A stretch of 64,000 nt of DNA from assembly GCF_027595985.1 (NCBI RefSeq), contig NC_073313.1:80313994-80377993 (forward strand), in the 5' to 3' direction. Position numbers and translations under genes: made by a program. Origin of the DNA: Sorex araneus. Taxonomy: Eukaryota; Chordata; Mammalia; Eulipotyphla; Soricidae. The notes under the pieces were generated by a model. It saw nothing but the letters and a program-made list of their open reading frames with translations, was not told the DNA's origin and ran no database searches. Numbering within the stretch: the first letter of the stretch is position 1; each line of letters opens with the position of its first letter. Shown in pieces: positions 11,505 to 23,950 of the stretch.

Positions 11505-14500
11505 TTATTTTATTGAATCAGCATGCTATACACAGTTAAAAAGCTGTTCATGATCCAGCTTCAGTCATACGATGCTCCAACACCCATCCTTCCACTAGTG
11601 TACATTCCCACCACCAATGCCCCCTGTTTCCCTCCCACCACCACCCCCAGTCTGTCTCTATGGCAGGTACTATCCTTTTTTCTCTCTGTCTCTCTCTCCT
11701 TGTGGTAAATATGGTTTGCAATACTGTCACTGAAAGGTTATCACGTTTGTTCCTTTACATACTTTCAGCACGCAGTTCTTATCCAGAGTGATCACTTTCA
11801 GCTATCTTTGTGATAGTGGTCCCTTCTATATTCCAGCTGCCTTCTCCCCCAGCACCTGACCAGACTTCAAAACATGGACCATCCTCCTGTCCCTTATTTC
11901 TACTGTCCTTGGGTATCACAATCATGTTATGTTTTTATATCCCCAAAATGAGTGCAATCATTCTATGTCTGTCCCTCTCCTGATTCATTTCATTCAGCAT
12001 AATACTCTCCATATTCATACATTTATAAGTGAATTTCATGACTTTATTTTTCCTAACAACAGAATAATATTCCATTGTGTAAATGTACCATTGTTTCTTT
12101 ATTCGGTTGTCTATTATCAGACACTTGCATTGTTTTCAGATTCTGGCTATTGTGAATAATGCGACAATGAACATAAAAGTGAAAGTGGCATTTCTGCTGT
12201 GTGTTTTTGAGCTCCTGGGGTATATTTCCAGAAGTGGCATTGCTGGGTCATATGGAAGTTCAATTTCGTTTTCTAAGGAATGCTCATATTACTTTCCTAA
12301 AAGGCTAGTCCAGTCTGCATTCCCACCAACAATGAAGGCAAGTCCCCTCCTCCCTGCACCCGAACCAACACTGGTTGTTCTTGTTCTTTTTGATGTGTTC
12401 CAGTCTCTGTGGCATGAGATGATATCTCATTGTTGTTTTTATTTGCATCTCTCTGATGATCAGCAATGTAGAGCATTTTTTTCATGTGTCTTTTGGACAT
12501 TTTTATTTCTTATTTGAGGAAGTTTCTGTTCAATTCTTCTCCCTATATTTTGATGGGGTTGGATTTTTTCTTGTAAAGTACTACCAGTTCCTTATATATC
12601 TTGGATGTTAGCCCCTTCTTAGAGGTGTATTGGGTAAATAATTTTTCCCAGTCTTTTGAATATCTTTGTATCTTGGTCACCATTTCTTTTGAGGTGCAGA
12701 AGCTTCTTATTTTAATGTAGTCCCATATGTTTATTTTTGCTTCCACTTGGTCAGTGGTGTTTCATCTTTGAAGATAACTTCAGCTTCAATGTCATGGAGG
12801 GATCTGCCCATATTTTCCTCCGTGTACCTTATGGATTCAGTTTTAGTATTGAAGTTTTTAATCCATTTTTATCTGAGTTTTTTGTGCCTGGTATTAAAAA
12901 GGCCTAAGGTTTTTTTTTTTGGCATGTAACTGCCCAGTTTTCCCAGCACCACTTGTTGAAGAGATTTCCTTTGTTCCACTGCATATTTCTTGCTCCTTTA
13001 TGATTAGGTGATCATATATTTAAGGGTAAGGGTCAGGATACCCTATTCTATTGATCTATGGGTCTATCATGCTATTTTAATTACTACCACTTTGTAGTAC
13101 AGTTTGAAGTAGAGGAAGGTGATGCCTGCCACTTATTTTATATCCCAAGGATTGCCTTAGCTATTCGTGGGGGCTTCTATTGTTCCATATAAATTCTAGA
13201 AGTTTTGATATATTTCTTTAAAAAATGTCATAGATATCCCTATAGAGACTGCACTGATAACACTTTGGGGAGTTTGCCTTTTTGACAGTGTAATCCTCCC
13301 AATCCAGGAGCAGGGGATGCTTTTCCATTTTCTCGTGTCCTCTTTTGTATCTTGAAGTAGAGTTTTATAGTTTTCTTTATATAACTCCTTTACATCTTTA
13401 GTTAAACTAATTCTGATGTACTTAATTTTCTGAGGCACAATTGTGAATGGGTTTATTTTACTAATATCTTTTTTATTATTTGTATATAGAAAAACCATGG
13501 AATTTTGGGCACTGATTGTGTAGCCTGCTACATTACTATACTAACTTATTATTTCTAGGAGTTTTTATAGATTCTTTGAGATTTTTTAGTATAGAGTTAT
13601 GTCATCTGCAAGTAGCGAAAGTTTGACTTCTTCCTTTCCTATATGGATGTCCTTGATATCTTTTTCCTTCCTAACTGCTGTGTCAAGTACTTCCAGTTCT
13701 ATATTAAACAGGAGTGGTGAGAGTTGGCAACTTTGTCTTGTGTCTGATCTTAGGGGTAGAGCCTTTTAGTTTTTTCCCCATTGAAAATAATGCTTGCTGT
13801 GGGTTTGTGGTAGGTGCCTTTGACAATATTGAGGAAAGTTCCTTCAACTCCCATTTTTTTGAGAGAGTTTTTCTTATCATGAATGAGTGCTGGATCTTGC
13901 CAAATGCTTTCTTTATATGATCATATAGTTTTTATCTTTTCTTTTATTTATATGGTGTATTATGTTGCTTGTGAATGTTAAACCATCCTTGCATCCCCAG
14001 GATAAATCCTACTTAGTCATGGTGTGTGATCCTTTTGATGAGTTGTTGTATTCTATTTGTGAGTATTTTGTTAAAAATCTTTGTATTTGTGATAATCAGG
14101 GATATGGATCTGTAATTTTCTTTTGTGTGTGTGGTGTCTCTCTCTACTTTGGGTTTCAGAATGATGTTTGCCTCATAGAAACTGTTTGGAAGTGTTTATG
14201 CATCTTCAATTTCTTGGAAAAGCTTGAAAAGGATTGGCAGTATGTCTTCTTTAAAGGTTTGAAAGAATTCGCTGGGCCTGCCTGGTGATGTTCAGGCTTT
14301 CAAAATCCTCTTTGTTCAGCTTTGGGAAGTTGCAGAAATTCAGGAATTTGTCCATTTCTTCAAAATTCACTTGTTTCATGGTGTAAAGATTCTCAAGGTA
14401 ATCTCTGATGATCCTATGAATTTTTGTAGTTTCTGTTGTGATGGCCCCCTTTTCATTTCTGTTTTGGTTTATTAGGGTTTTCTCTCTATTTCTTTGTAAG

Positions 14501-16900
14501 TCCTGCCAGTAGTTTATCAAGCTTGTTTATTTTTGCAGAGAATCAGCTCTTGGTTTCATTGATCTTTTGGATTGTTTTTTGGGGATTCCAGATCATTGGT
14601 TTCTGCTCTAAGTTTTATTATTTCCTTCCTCCTGCCTAGTTTGGGTCCTTTTGTTGGTCATTTTCCAATATCTTAAACTCTGAGACTAAGTTATTGGTGT
14701 GGACCCTTTCTTCCTTTTTGATGAATACTTGCAAAACTATGAACTTTCATCTTAACATTGATTTTGCTGTTTCTCACAAGTTTGGGAAGCGCATGTCCTC
14801 ATTCTCATTTGTTTCCAGGTATCTTTTGATTTCTTCCTTGATTTTCTTCCAAGCCACAGGTTGTTCAGTAGTGAGCTGTTTAATTTCCAGGTATTTGATT
14901 TGATTATCCGTTTCTCTGTGTGACTAACTTCTATTTTCAGTGCATCATGGTCTGAAAAGATAGTTGATACAATTTCTATCCTCTTAATTTTACAGAAGTA
15001 TGTTTTGTGACCCAGCATGTGGTCTATCTTGGAGAATGTCCCATGTGCACAGGAGAAGAATGTATATTCAGCTTTGGGGGGATGAAAAGTCCTATAAATA
15101 TCTATTAATCTATTCTCTTTTATTTTTTCCTTTAAATAAAGTATTTTCTTGCTGAGCTTCAATCTGGTTGATCTAATATGAGGTTATAAAGCGGTATTGA
15201 AATTTCCAGATACTGTTGTGTTATTATCAATGTCTTTCTTCAAGTCTATTAGCTATTGTTTGAAGTATTTTATGGTCCCTCATTAGTTGCATATACATTT
15301 AGGAGTATGAGTTCTTCTTGATGTACAGATCCCTTGATCATTAGTAAATCACCTTCACTCTCTCATATGACTTCCTTCAGCCCAAAGTCTATTTCATCTC
15401 GTACTAGTATGACCACCCCTGCTTTTTTGAGGGGGTTATTTGCTTGAAAAATTGTTTTCCAGCCTTTGACTTTGAGCCTGTGTTTGGTTTGATTGTTCTC
15501 TTGCAGGCAGTAGAGTGTTCAGTTCAGTTTTCTTATCCACCCTGCCATTTTGTGCCTTTTGATTGGTGCACTTAGTCCATTGACATTGAGAGAGATTATT
15601 GTGATGGGCATTTGCGCCATCTTTATGTAGGAGTTGATGTACTTGAGAAGCTTGTCTTACCTTAAAAGAGCCCATTTACTTCTTCTTGTAACAGTGATTT
15701 GTCTTTGAAGTTCCTAAGTTGTTGTATCTGTAAAGTTATGTATTGTCTCTTCATATCTGAAGCTGGGTAAAGTATTCTTGGTGAGGCATTCATTTCATTG
15801 AGTATTCTCACTATATCCCAGTACTGTTAGAGCCCTGGGTGTTTCATCTGATAAGTCTGCTGTGAATTTTAAGGATGCTCCTTTGTAAGCAATTCCATTC
15901 TTTGATCTTGCTATTTTCAGTATTCCATATTTATGGTTTTCGTTATTCTGATTAGGATGTGTCTTGGGGTATTTTTATTTGGATTTCTTTTAGCTGGTAC
16001 ACGTCAGGTCCCCTGGATTGGGTGCATGCACTCTTCACCTCTGGGAACTTCTCAGCAATGATGGCTTTGACAGTTGCTTCTTATTTAGGGTTTTCTTCCT
16101 ACCCCTCTGATGCCCCAGTGATTCTTATGTTGTTCCTCTTGAACTCACCCCAAAGTTCTCCTTTCATCTGTTACTTTATCTTAAGGCTCTTACCCGTCAT
16201 CTGTTGTTGTCTGGAGATTTTCTGCACCTCATCTTGGAGCTCACTGATTTTGTCCTCAGCAGCACAGTAACAGCTGCTGTGAGTTTTTCATTTCACCTTC
16301 TAGGTTTTTCAGATCTGTCATTTCTGCTTATATTTTTGTTTGTGCTTCCCTCATTTCTGTCCTCGTATCATCCTGAATTTTGTTGGCAGTGCGTTCCATT
16401 GTTTATTTGATCTCCTTAAGCATACTTAACAGTCTCATTCTAAATTTCTTATCAGAGAGGTTATACAGCTCATTATTACTGGTTCTGTCAACTGGTCTAG
16501 CTTCTTCAGTCACTAAGTCTGGTAGTTTTCTGCTTTGCTTTACCATTATCACCTTTGCAATTTGGAGTTTTTTCTTGTGTGGTTTTGTGTAGTTAGGGGT
16601 TTATACTAGTATGTCTTTGTATGTTTATGATGAGTTATGGAAGTGGTGAGAAATGTGGGTGCGACTACGGAGCGAAGTTGAGCAGCCATGCACTTCTCGG
16701 GCAAGGTTCATTGGTACCTGTAGGGGGAAATGCTTCTTCTGGGGCCAAAAGCCACCCCTGATGCCATGGAGAATTTCTAGCCATGCCTTATCTTACCATG
16801 TCCATTTTGTGGAGCATTGACTTGAGTTCGCCATCAATGAGGCATGAAGGTTTATTTAAGCTTGATAATTTGCCAGGACTTCTGTCTCTTGCCAGACCAG
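11505..16900 (-). mobile_element. L1, near full-length but degenerate
   Basis: All parts of an L1 follow in order on the minus strand: 3'UTR (11505-11900), ORF2 C-terminus (about 11930-13500), reverse transcriptase (about 13600-14520), endonuclease (about 14750-15675, with a recognisable FSDHDAL block near 14935-14960), ORF1 (about 15720-16590), and a GC-richer 5'UTR-like block to about 16900. Frameshifts and stops are spread throughout. The younger L1 at 16913-19216 is inserted at its 5' end. Confidence 0.87.
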
Positions 16901-16912
16901 GTAAATTTTTTT

Positions 16913-19216
16913 TTTTTAGTTTGGCAATTCTTTTTATTTTTTTTAATTTATTTATTTTTAATTAGAGAATCACCGTGAGGGTACAGTTACAGATTTATAC
17001 ACTTTTGTGCTTATACTTCCCTCATACAAAGTTTGGGAACCCATCCCTTCACCAGTGCCCATTCTCCACCACCCGTAAACCCAGTGTCCCTCCCACCCTC
17101 CCCAATCCCATCTCCCCCCCACCCCACCCTGCCACTGTGGCAAGGCATTCCCTTCTGTTTTCTCTCTCTAATTAGCTGTTGTGGTTTGCAATAAAGGTGT
17201 TGAGTGGCCGCTGTGCTCAGTCTCTAGCCCTCATTCAGCCCGCAACTCCCTTCCCCCACATGGCCTTCGACTACAATGTAATTGGTGATCGCTTCTCTGA
17301 GTTGCCCTTTCCCCGGAACGTGAGGCCAGCCTCGAAGCCATGGAGTCAACCTCCTGGTACTTATTTCTACAGTTCTTGGGTGTTAGTCTCCCACTCTGTT
17401 ATTCTATATACCATAGATGAGTGCAATCTTTCTATGTCTGTCTCTCTCTTTCTGACTCATTTCACTCAGCATGAAACTTTTCATGCCCATCCACTTGACT
17501 ACAAAATTCTTGACCTCCTTTTTTCTAACAGCTGCATAGTATTCCATTGTATAGATGTACCAAAGTTTCCTCAACCAGTCATCCGTTCTGGGGCATTCGG
17601 GTTTTTTCCAGATTCTGGCTATTGTAAACAGTGCTGCGATGAACATACATGTGCAGATGTTGTTTCGATTGTACTTTTTTGCCTCTCTGGGATATATTCC
17701 CAGCAGTGGTATTGCTGGGTCAAATGGGAATTCAATATCTAATTTTTTGAGAGTCGTCCAAATTGTTTTCCAGAAGGGCTGAACCAGTCGGCATTCCCAC
17801 CAGCAGTGAAGAAGGGTCCCTTTCTCCCCACATCCTCTCCAACAGCGGTTGCTTTTGTTCTTTTGGATGTGTGCTAGTCTCTGTGGTGTGAGGTGGTATC
17901 TCAAAGTTGTTTTGATCTGCATCTCTCTGATGATTAGTGATGCAGAGCACTTTTTCATGTGCCTTTTGGCCATTCGTATTTCTTCCTTGGTAAAGTTTCT
18001 GTTCATTTCTTCGCCCCATTTTTTGATGGGGTTGGATGTTTTCTTCTTGTAGAGTTCAACCAGTGCTTTATATACCATTGATATCAACCCCTTATCTGAT
18101 GGGTATTGTGTAAATATCCTTTCCCATTCTGTGGATAGTCTTTGTATTCTGGTCACTGTATCTCTTGCGGTGCAGAAGCTTTTTAGTTTAATGTAGTCCC
18201 ATTTGTTGATCTCTGTTTTTACTAGATTGCTTAGTTCCGTGTCACCTTTGAAGATACCTTTATCTTCAATATCGTGGCGGGTTTCGCCGACCTTGTCTTC
18301 AATGTACCTTATGGTTTGTGGTCTAATGTTGAGGTCTTTAATCCATTTTGATCTGACTTTTGTGCATGGTGTCAGGTCAAGGTCTAAACCCATTTTTTTG
18401 CATGTGGTTGTCCAGTTGTGCCAGCACCATTTGTTAAAGAGGCTTTCCTTGCTCCACTTCACATCTCTTGCTCCCTTATCAAAGATTAGATGGTCATACA
18501 TTTGGGGTTGTGTGTAGGGATATTCCACCCTGTTCCATTGGTCTACGGCTCTGCCTTTGTTCCAGTACCATGCTGTTTTAATTGTTACTGCTTTGTAGTA
18601 AAGTTTGAGGTTGGGGAGGGTGATGCCTCCCATCATCTTTTTCCCAAGAATTGTTTTAGCTATCCTTGGACGTTTGTTATTCCATATGAATTTTAGGATT
18701 GCTTGATCCATTTCTTTGAAGAATGTCATGGGTATACTTATAGGGATCACATTGAATCTGTATAATGCTTTAGGGAGTATTGCCATTTTGACAACATTGA
18801 TTCTCCCTATCCACGAGCAGGGTATATGTTTCCATTTCCTCATGTCCTCTTTGATTTCATGGAGTAGCGTTATGTAGTTTTCTTTGTAAAGGTCTTTTAC
18901 TTCCTTGGTTAAGCTGATTCCGAGGTACCTGATTTTCTGGGGCACGATTGTGAATGGGATTGCTTTTTTCATGTCCCTTTCCTCTGCCTCATTGTTTGCA
19001 TATATGAAGGCCATGGATTTTTGGGTATTGATTTTGTAGCCTGCAACTTTACTGTATAAGTCTATTGTTTCTAAGAGTTTCTTAGTAGAGGTTTTAGGCT
19101 TCTCTAGATATAGTATCATGTCGTCTGCAAATAGTGAGAGTTTGATTTCTTCCCTTCCTATCTGGATGCCCTTAATCTCTTTTTCTTGTCTAATAGCTAT
19201 CGCAAGTACTTCCAGT
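16913..19216 (-). mobile_element. Young 5'-truncated L1 with open ORF2 C-terminal half
   Basis: An open minus-strand frame of 571 codons (19119-17404) covers the ORF2 C-terminal half, and the frame stays open upstream to about 19211. Just upstream lies the reverse transcriptase catalytic motif LFADDMI (about 19111-19131), so the truncation point is inside the RT domain. Downstream are ORF2 blocks [14 protein letters not shown], the C-terminal [16 protein letters not shown] segment, and YYAAVRKKE near the end. The 3'UTR ends at an A-rich tail near 16913-16970. A ~14-bp duplication (aggtaaattttttt) flanks the insertion at 16899 and 19217. Without ORF1, endonuclease or most of RT it cannot act autonomously. 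Confidence 0.95.
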
Positions 19217-19230
19217 AGGTAAATTTTTTT

Positions 19231-19531
19231 TATTTCACCATTTTTCTTAAAGATTTGTGGGTGCTAAAGTTTGAACTTCAAAGTTCCTTATAGCTGAAAT
19301 CTGATCTGATTTTTCACTTTTCAGGAAATAGTTACTCTTTATAATCTGTTTAAATATGTTATATGTGTCATGAATGGTAGGTAGAAAGTGTAGCAGGTTC
19401 ATGTGGTTTGAAATGATAGGGAAAGGATTAAAGAGGTGATATGATATGAAAGAGGTAAAATATATTAAATTAACTCTCAGAAACCAGAGAGATGTTATAA
19501 GGGTATAGGTACTTGCCTTATAAGTGACCAA
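19231..19531. other. No gene recognised
   Basis: AT-rich DNA between two L1 insertions. No feature seen. Confidence 0.4.
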
Positions 19532-19543
19532 ACCTGCCTTTTT

Positions 19544-20481
19544 AAAAACATTTTTTAAATTAAATCACCGTGAGATACAGTCAAAAAGCTTTTGTGATCA
19601 CGTTTCAGTTTTACAATATTCCAACACCCATCCCTCCACTAGTGTGCATTTCCCACTACAAATATCCCCCATGTCCCCCCTTCCAACCCCGCAGCCTGCC
19701 TCTCTGATACGCACTTTTCTTCTCTCTTTCTCTTTCTCTATTCCTCCCTCTCTATCTATCCTTCCCGCTCTTTCTCTATCTCCCTTTAGAACATTATGGT
19801 TTGCAATACAGATACTGACAGGCCATCATATTTGGTCCTTTATCCACTTTCAGTATATATCTCCCATCCAGAGCGATCCCTTCCAACCATCATTGTTATA
19901 ATCGTCCCTTCTCTAACCCAACTCTCCTCTCCCCCAGCCCTTAAGGTAGGCTTCCAACTGTGGACCATTTATCCTGACCCCCTTGTTTCTACCATCTTTG
20001 GGTATTAGTCTCATTCTATGTTTTATTTTGTTTTGCTTTATATAACACAAAGGAGTGCAGTCATTCTGTCTGTTCTTCTCCTGATATTTCACTTAGCATG
20101 ATACTCTCCATGCCCATTCATTTATAAGAAAATTGTATTACTTCAATTTTTCTAATGCTGTGTAGTATTCCAATGTGTAGATGTACCAAGTCCTTTGTTC
20201 TCGGGCACTTAGTTTGTTACACTACAGAAACTGGCACACATCAAAAAGCATAAGAACAACCAGTGCTGGCACAGATGCAGGAAAGGGACTCTCCTTCATT
20301 ATTGGTGGGAATGCAGACTGGTCCAGCCTTTTTTGAAAAAAATGTGGGCATTCATCAAAACACTAGAAATTGAGGTTTTACATGCCCCAGAAATACAACT
20401 TCTGGGATTATACCCTCAGGGTGCAAAAACACACAGCAAAATGACCTCTGAACTTATATGTTCATTGCAGCACTGTTCACA
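19544..20481. mobile_element. L1 with 5' inversion (twin priming)
   Basis: 19544-20212 is L1 3'UTR and ORF2 end on the minus strand. From 20213 to 20481 the sequence is the adjoining upstream ORF2 segment on the plus strand (the LAHIKKHKNNQCW and [15 protein letters not shown] blocks). This is the typical product of twin-primed reverse transcription. 'acctgcctttt' at 19532 and 'agcctgctttt' at 20482 look like the target-site duplication, showing that both halves inserted together. Confidence 0.82.
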
Positions 20482-20499
20482 AGCCTGCTTTTATTCCAT

Positions 20500-20603
20500 T
20501 CCAGGGACTGTATATTGTTCCCTGAATATCACCAGGAGTAATCCCAGGACATACAGCTAGTAGTGAGTCCTGTACACTGATAGGTGTGATCCCAAAAGCA
20601 GAA
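20500..20603 (+). mobile_element. Degraded type A SINE fragment
   Basis: Shows the body landmarks 'atcaccaggagtaatccc' and 'gatcccaaaagcag', without a recognisable head. Confidence 0.5.
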
Positions 20604-21312
20604 TTTAAAAATAATAAGACAACAGTGTTCATCGATACTAAAAGCTTAGTCATTTCCAATTACTAGTATAAATGCTTTACATCTTTGCCCCCAAAGAATA
20701 GTATGGAAGGCTAGGATATGGGTTTACTTGGAACCTCATTTTCCTTAATAGGAATCTGAGACACAGAAGTAAATACTAATTTATTACTGGTAGTAGTACT
20801 GACTGAGGTTTGAATCCAATGAGGATATCTCAAACTCATATATTTTGGCAGTGTCTTCAGAGAATATTGGATTAAAGGTAAGTGATTCTTTTTCTCACTC
20901 TTGGAAAATGATTTGCACTAGAGGTGGAACAAAATGTCAGTGCCTCTTTAGTTTCTGTTGCTGGCACTCAACCCTTTGTCTCCTCCTCCACCATTCCCAA
21001 TAGTCTGTGTGAGGAGAGGGAACAGTGCTTACAGTCACTCCCACTTCCACCATAAATTTGGTCAACACCCCGCATTACTGAAGGTGTCATACGACTCTGT
21101 GCCACCTCGTACATGCAAAACACACAATTATGGAGTAGACTACTGATCTCCAAATCAGATTTAAAGGATTGCTCATCTGACATGCTTTTTGTAGACGATA
21201 ACAAATTTGAAAAAGCAGGTCTGAAGTAAGTTCTAACATCCTGCTCCTTCTCAATAGGCTGGTTATTAGAACTTCAATCTTCAAATTTTGTTTTCTCCTC
21301 CACCTTTCTGAC

Positions 21313-22473
21313 ATGTCGACACCCGTGGAAAGCAAGTCCAGAGTTTATGCAGATGTCAATTCACACCGACCCCCAGAATACTGGGATTATAAGTCACTTG
21401 TGATGCAGTTTGGAGATCAAGATGACTACCAGCTAATTAGAAAATTAGGCCAGGGGAAATACAGTAATGTGTTTGAAGCTATCAGTAGTACAAGTAACAA
21501 AAAAGTTATCGTTAAAATCCTCAAGCCAGTAATGGAGTTGAAAATCAAGCGCGAAATTAAGATTCTGCAGAATTTACAAGGTGGTCCCAACATCATCAAA
21601 TTGGTAGAAGCTGTAAAAGACCCTCAGTCAGGAACCCCTGCCTTGGTTTTGGAACATGTAAATAACGGAGATCACAAGCGATTTTACCAGTTAACAGACT
21701 ATGATAATCGATTTTACATCTATGAGATTTTGAAAGCCTTGGATTATAGTCACAGCATGGGCATTATGCACAGAGATGTGAAGCCCCATAATGTTGTCAT
21801 TGATCATAAACACAAAAAGCTTCGGCTTATAGACTGGGGACTAGCAGAATTTTACCATCCTGGACAACAGTATAATGCTCAAGTTGGTTCCCTATACTTC
21901 AAAGGTCCTGAGCTTCTTGTAGACTATCAGATGTATGATTACAGTTTGGATATATGGAGCTTAGGTTGTATGCTAGCAAGCATGATCTTTCGCAAGGTGC
22001 CGTTTTTCCACGGAAGTGATGATTACGATCAGTTGTTTAGGATAGCCAAAGTTCTTGGGACAGATGATTTATATGACTATATTCAGAAATACAACGTTGA
22101 CCTAGATCCGTGTTTAAGTGAACTGTTGGGCTCACATCCCCGTAAGAGCTGGGAGTGCTTTATAAACAAGAAAAACCAGCACCTTATCAGTCTAGAGGCC
22201 TTAGATTTACTGGACAAGCTGCTACGATATGACCATCAATCAAGGCTCACCGCTAGAGAGGCTATGGAACATCCCTACTTTTCTGACATTGTGAAAGACC
22301 AGACTCAGAGACGAAGTTCATCTATCAAGCCCAGGAAACATGTGTCCAACAGGACTAGACCAAGGATTTCTTCAGTGCAAAACCCTTCACCCCTTGGACA
22401 TATGGCAGGCTTATCAGTCATTGATGCCCCCACCTCCCTTCAGAAGACTGATCTAGCCAACACTCACAAATAA
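21313..22473 (+). CDS. CSNK2A1 (retrocopy): Casein kinase 2 catalytic subunit alpha retrogene, intact ORF
   Basis: A 386-codon intronless frame aligns end to end with CK2 alpha (391 aa in human). The [19 protein letters not shown] glycine loop (38-56), ATP-binding Lys68 (VIVKILKP), catalytic HRDVKPHN (153-160, Asp155), DWG (174-176) and the [16 protein letters not shown] segment are kept. The middle and tail ([18 protein letters not shown]) match CSNK2A1 rather than CSNK2A2. Changes stand out in substrate-binding regions: the basic KKKK cluster at 74-77 is MELK, and the activation-segment arginines equivalent to Arg191 and Arg195 are Gln190 and Leu194. One codon is lost near residue 126. About a quarter of residues differ from the human protein by eye, yet there is no stop or frameshift. 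That suggests selection on the protein, perhaps as a testis-type retrogene or pseudokinase-like regulator (inference). The start is chosen because it aligns with the parental start and follows 'ctgac' as in the parental mRNA. Sequence back to about 21207 resembles the CSNK2A1 5'UTR as I remember it. No poly(A) tract or target-site duplication was found. Confidence 0.93.
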   Translation: MSTPVESKSRVYADVNSHRPPEYWDYKSLVMQFGDQDDYQLIRKLGQGKYSNVFEAISSTSNKKVIVKILKPVMELKIKREIKILQNLQGGPNIIKLVEAVKDPQSGTPALVLEHVNNGDHKRFYQLTDYDNRFYIYEILKALDYSHSMGIMHRDVKPHNVVIDHKHKKLRLIDWGLAEFYHPGQQYNAQVGSLYFKGPELLVDYQMYDYSLDIWSLGCMLASMIFRKVPFFHGSDDYDQLFRIAKVLGTDDLYDYIQKYNVDLDPCLSELLGSHPRKSWECFINKKNQHLISLEALDLLDKLLRYDHQSRLTAREAMEHPYFSDIVKDQTQRRSSSIKPRKHVSNRTRPRISSVQNPSPLGHMAGLSVIDAPTSLQKTDLANTHK

Positions 22474-22916
22474 TGACACCTTCCTGATGCACAGGATGAG
22501 GTGGGGGATCAGTTGTTGTGATCTATGCCTGCCAGAGAGGGATGGAATTCTTTACAAGGGCATGAAAGAACCATTGCTTGTAGATTCATCAAGTTGTTCC
22601 ATCAAAGCAATTCATGAGCTGAGTGTGTGGTTTTTTACCCTTTTTAACAAACTCAAAATTTTACCTGGGGATTCCCTGAAACATTACTTACAGGTGCAAT
22701 AATTAATGGGCAAATACTTCTCTTCCTTTCTACATTCATTCTCTCATTACTATAAAACAGAAGTGAACCAGCATCAATCCCTTCTGAGGCATTGGGCTGA
22801 AGAGATCTTCCCACGCCCCACCCCATCACTCCTTCTACCATCCCTCAGGCAAGGGGTGTTCCTCATGCACTTTTCCAGAGATTACAGAAATGTAGATTCT
22901 TAAAAGACAAGGTGGG
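22474..22916 (+). other. 3' flank of the CK2 retrogene
   Basis: Probably contains 3'UTR-derived sequence of the retrocopy, but I could not match it to the parent and see no clear poly(A) tract before the SINE at 22917. Confidence 0.35.
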
Positions 22917-23088
22917 GGGGCCGGAGCGATAGCACAGAGGGTAGGGCATTTGCCTTGCACGCGGCCGACCCGGGTTCGATCCCCAGCATCCCATATGGTC
23001 CCCCAAGCACCGCCAGGAGTAATTCCTGAGTGCAAAGCCAGGAGTAACCCCTGAGCATCGCTGGGTGTGACCCAAAAAGCAAAAAAAA
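22917..23088 (+). mobile_element. Type A SINE
   Basis: Full-length copy with intact B-box-like 'gggttcgatcc' and A tail. A 12-bp duplication (agacaaggtggg / agataaggtggg) flanks it at 22905 and 23089. One transition separates the two, so it is fairly young. Confidence 0.95.
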
Positions 23089-23134
23089 AGATAAGGTGGG
23101 AAGAAAGAAAGGCAGAAGGACCCAACCTCCTCTT

Positions 23135-23453
23135 TTTTATTTTATGCTTTTTAATTGAGACACTGTGAGAACGGTTACAGGGCTTTCAGGATAAGGTCTC
23201 AGTCATACAATTATCAAACACCCATCCCTTCACCAGTGCACATGATCCACCACCAAGAACCCCAGAGACATTCCCTCCCTCTCCCCCTCTGCCTGTGTGG
23301 CAGATGAATTTCAATTAACTCTCTCATTGCTATGATAACATTCAATTTTTGACCAAAAACTCACTATCATTATTTGGAGTTTTCCCCCCAACCATCAGAC
23401 CTGTCAGAATGGCATCATTAGATCATATGTTTTTGTTGATAACAATGAGCATA
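23135..23453 (-). mobile_element. L1 3'UTR fragment
   Basis: Begins with the reverse complement of the L1 tail ('ttttaattgagacactgtgag') and contains the 'cacccatcccttcaccagtg' landmark. Flanked by 'gacccaacctcctctt' at 23119 and 'gatccaacctcctctt' at about 23456, a good target-site duplication. Confidence 0.8.
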
Positions 23454-23735
23454 TGATCCAACCTCCTCTTAAGATCAGGTGTCCTGCTAATCACTTCTCA
23501 CTTTACCTCTGAAGGGCTTCACCTGGGCTATCCTGACAAACCTAGTGGATATATGTCTCAACACGTATTAACTCTCAACCTAGCTTACTTAAGACTATAG
23601 TGTCCAGTTAGTTAAAATTTCTACCAGTTTTCCCTTCCATGCTTCTTACACTAGTTCTTTCCGCTTCCATCACTCAACAGGCTCTAAAGCTGGTAGCAGG
23701 AAGGTGAAAATTTTTCCGTTTTCTTTCTTTATATT
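23454..23735. other. No gene recognised
   Basis: Short stretch between an L1 fragment and a SINE pair. No feature seen. Confidence 0.4.
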
Positions 23736-23950
23736 TGTTTGCCTTTTGGGTCACGCCTGGCGATGCACAGGGGTTACTCCTGGCTTTGCACTCAGGAATC
23801 ACCCCTGGCGGTGCTCAGGGGACCATATGGGATGCTGGGATTTGAACCCGGGTCAGCTGCATGCAAGGCACCACTAGGAGTAATTTCTGAGTGCATGAGC
23901 CATGAATAAGCCCTGTACATCACTGGGTGTGACCCAAAAAGCAAAAAAAA
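23736..23950. mobile_element. Fold-back pair of type A SINE halves
   Basis: 23736-23870 is the body and half of the head of a type A SINE on the minus strand. At 23871 it switches directly to the body and A tail of a type A SINE on the plus strand. The junction falls at shared 'gca', and the outer ends are the two A/T tails, so the block can form a long hairpin. One insertion with an inverted cDNA part, or recombination between opposed copies, could explain it. Confidence 0.78.

Noticed and set aside
17179-17742. A 187-codon plus-strand frame
   Set aside because: Antisense of the L1 3'UTR and ORF2 end.
22917-23000. tRNA gene candidate
   Set aside because: The A/B-box-like sequences here and in many other places belong to SINE heads that do not form a proper tRNA cloverleaf and continue into a SINE body.
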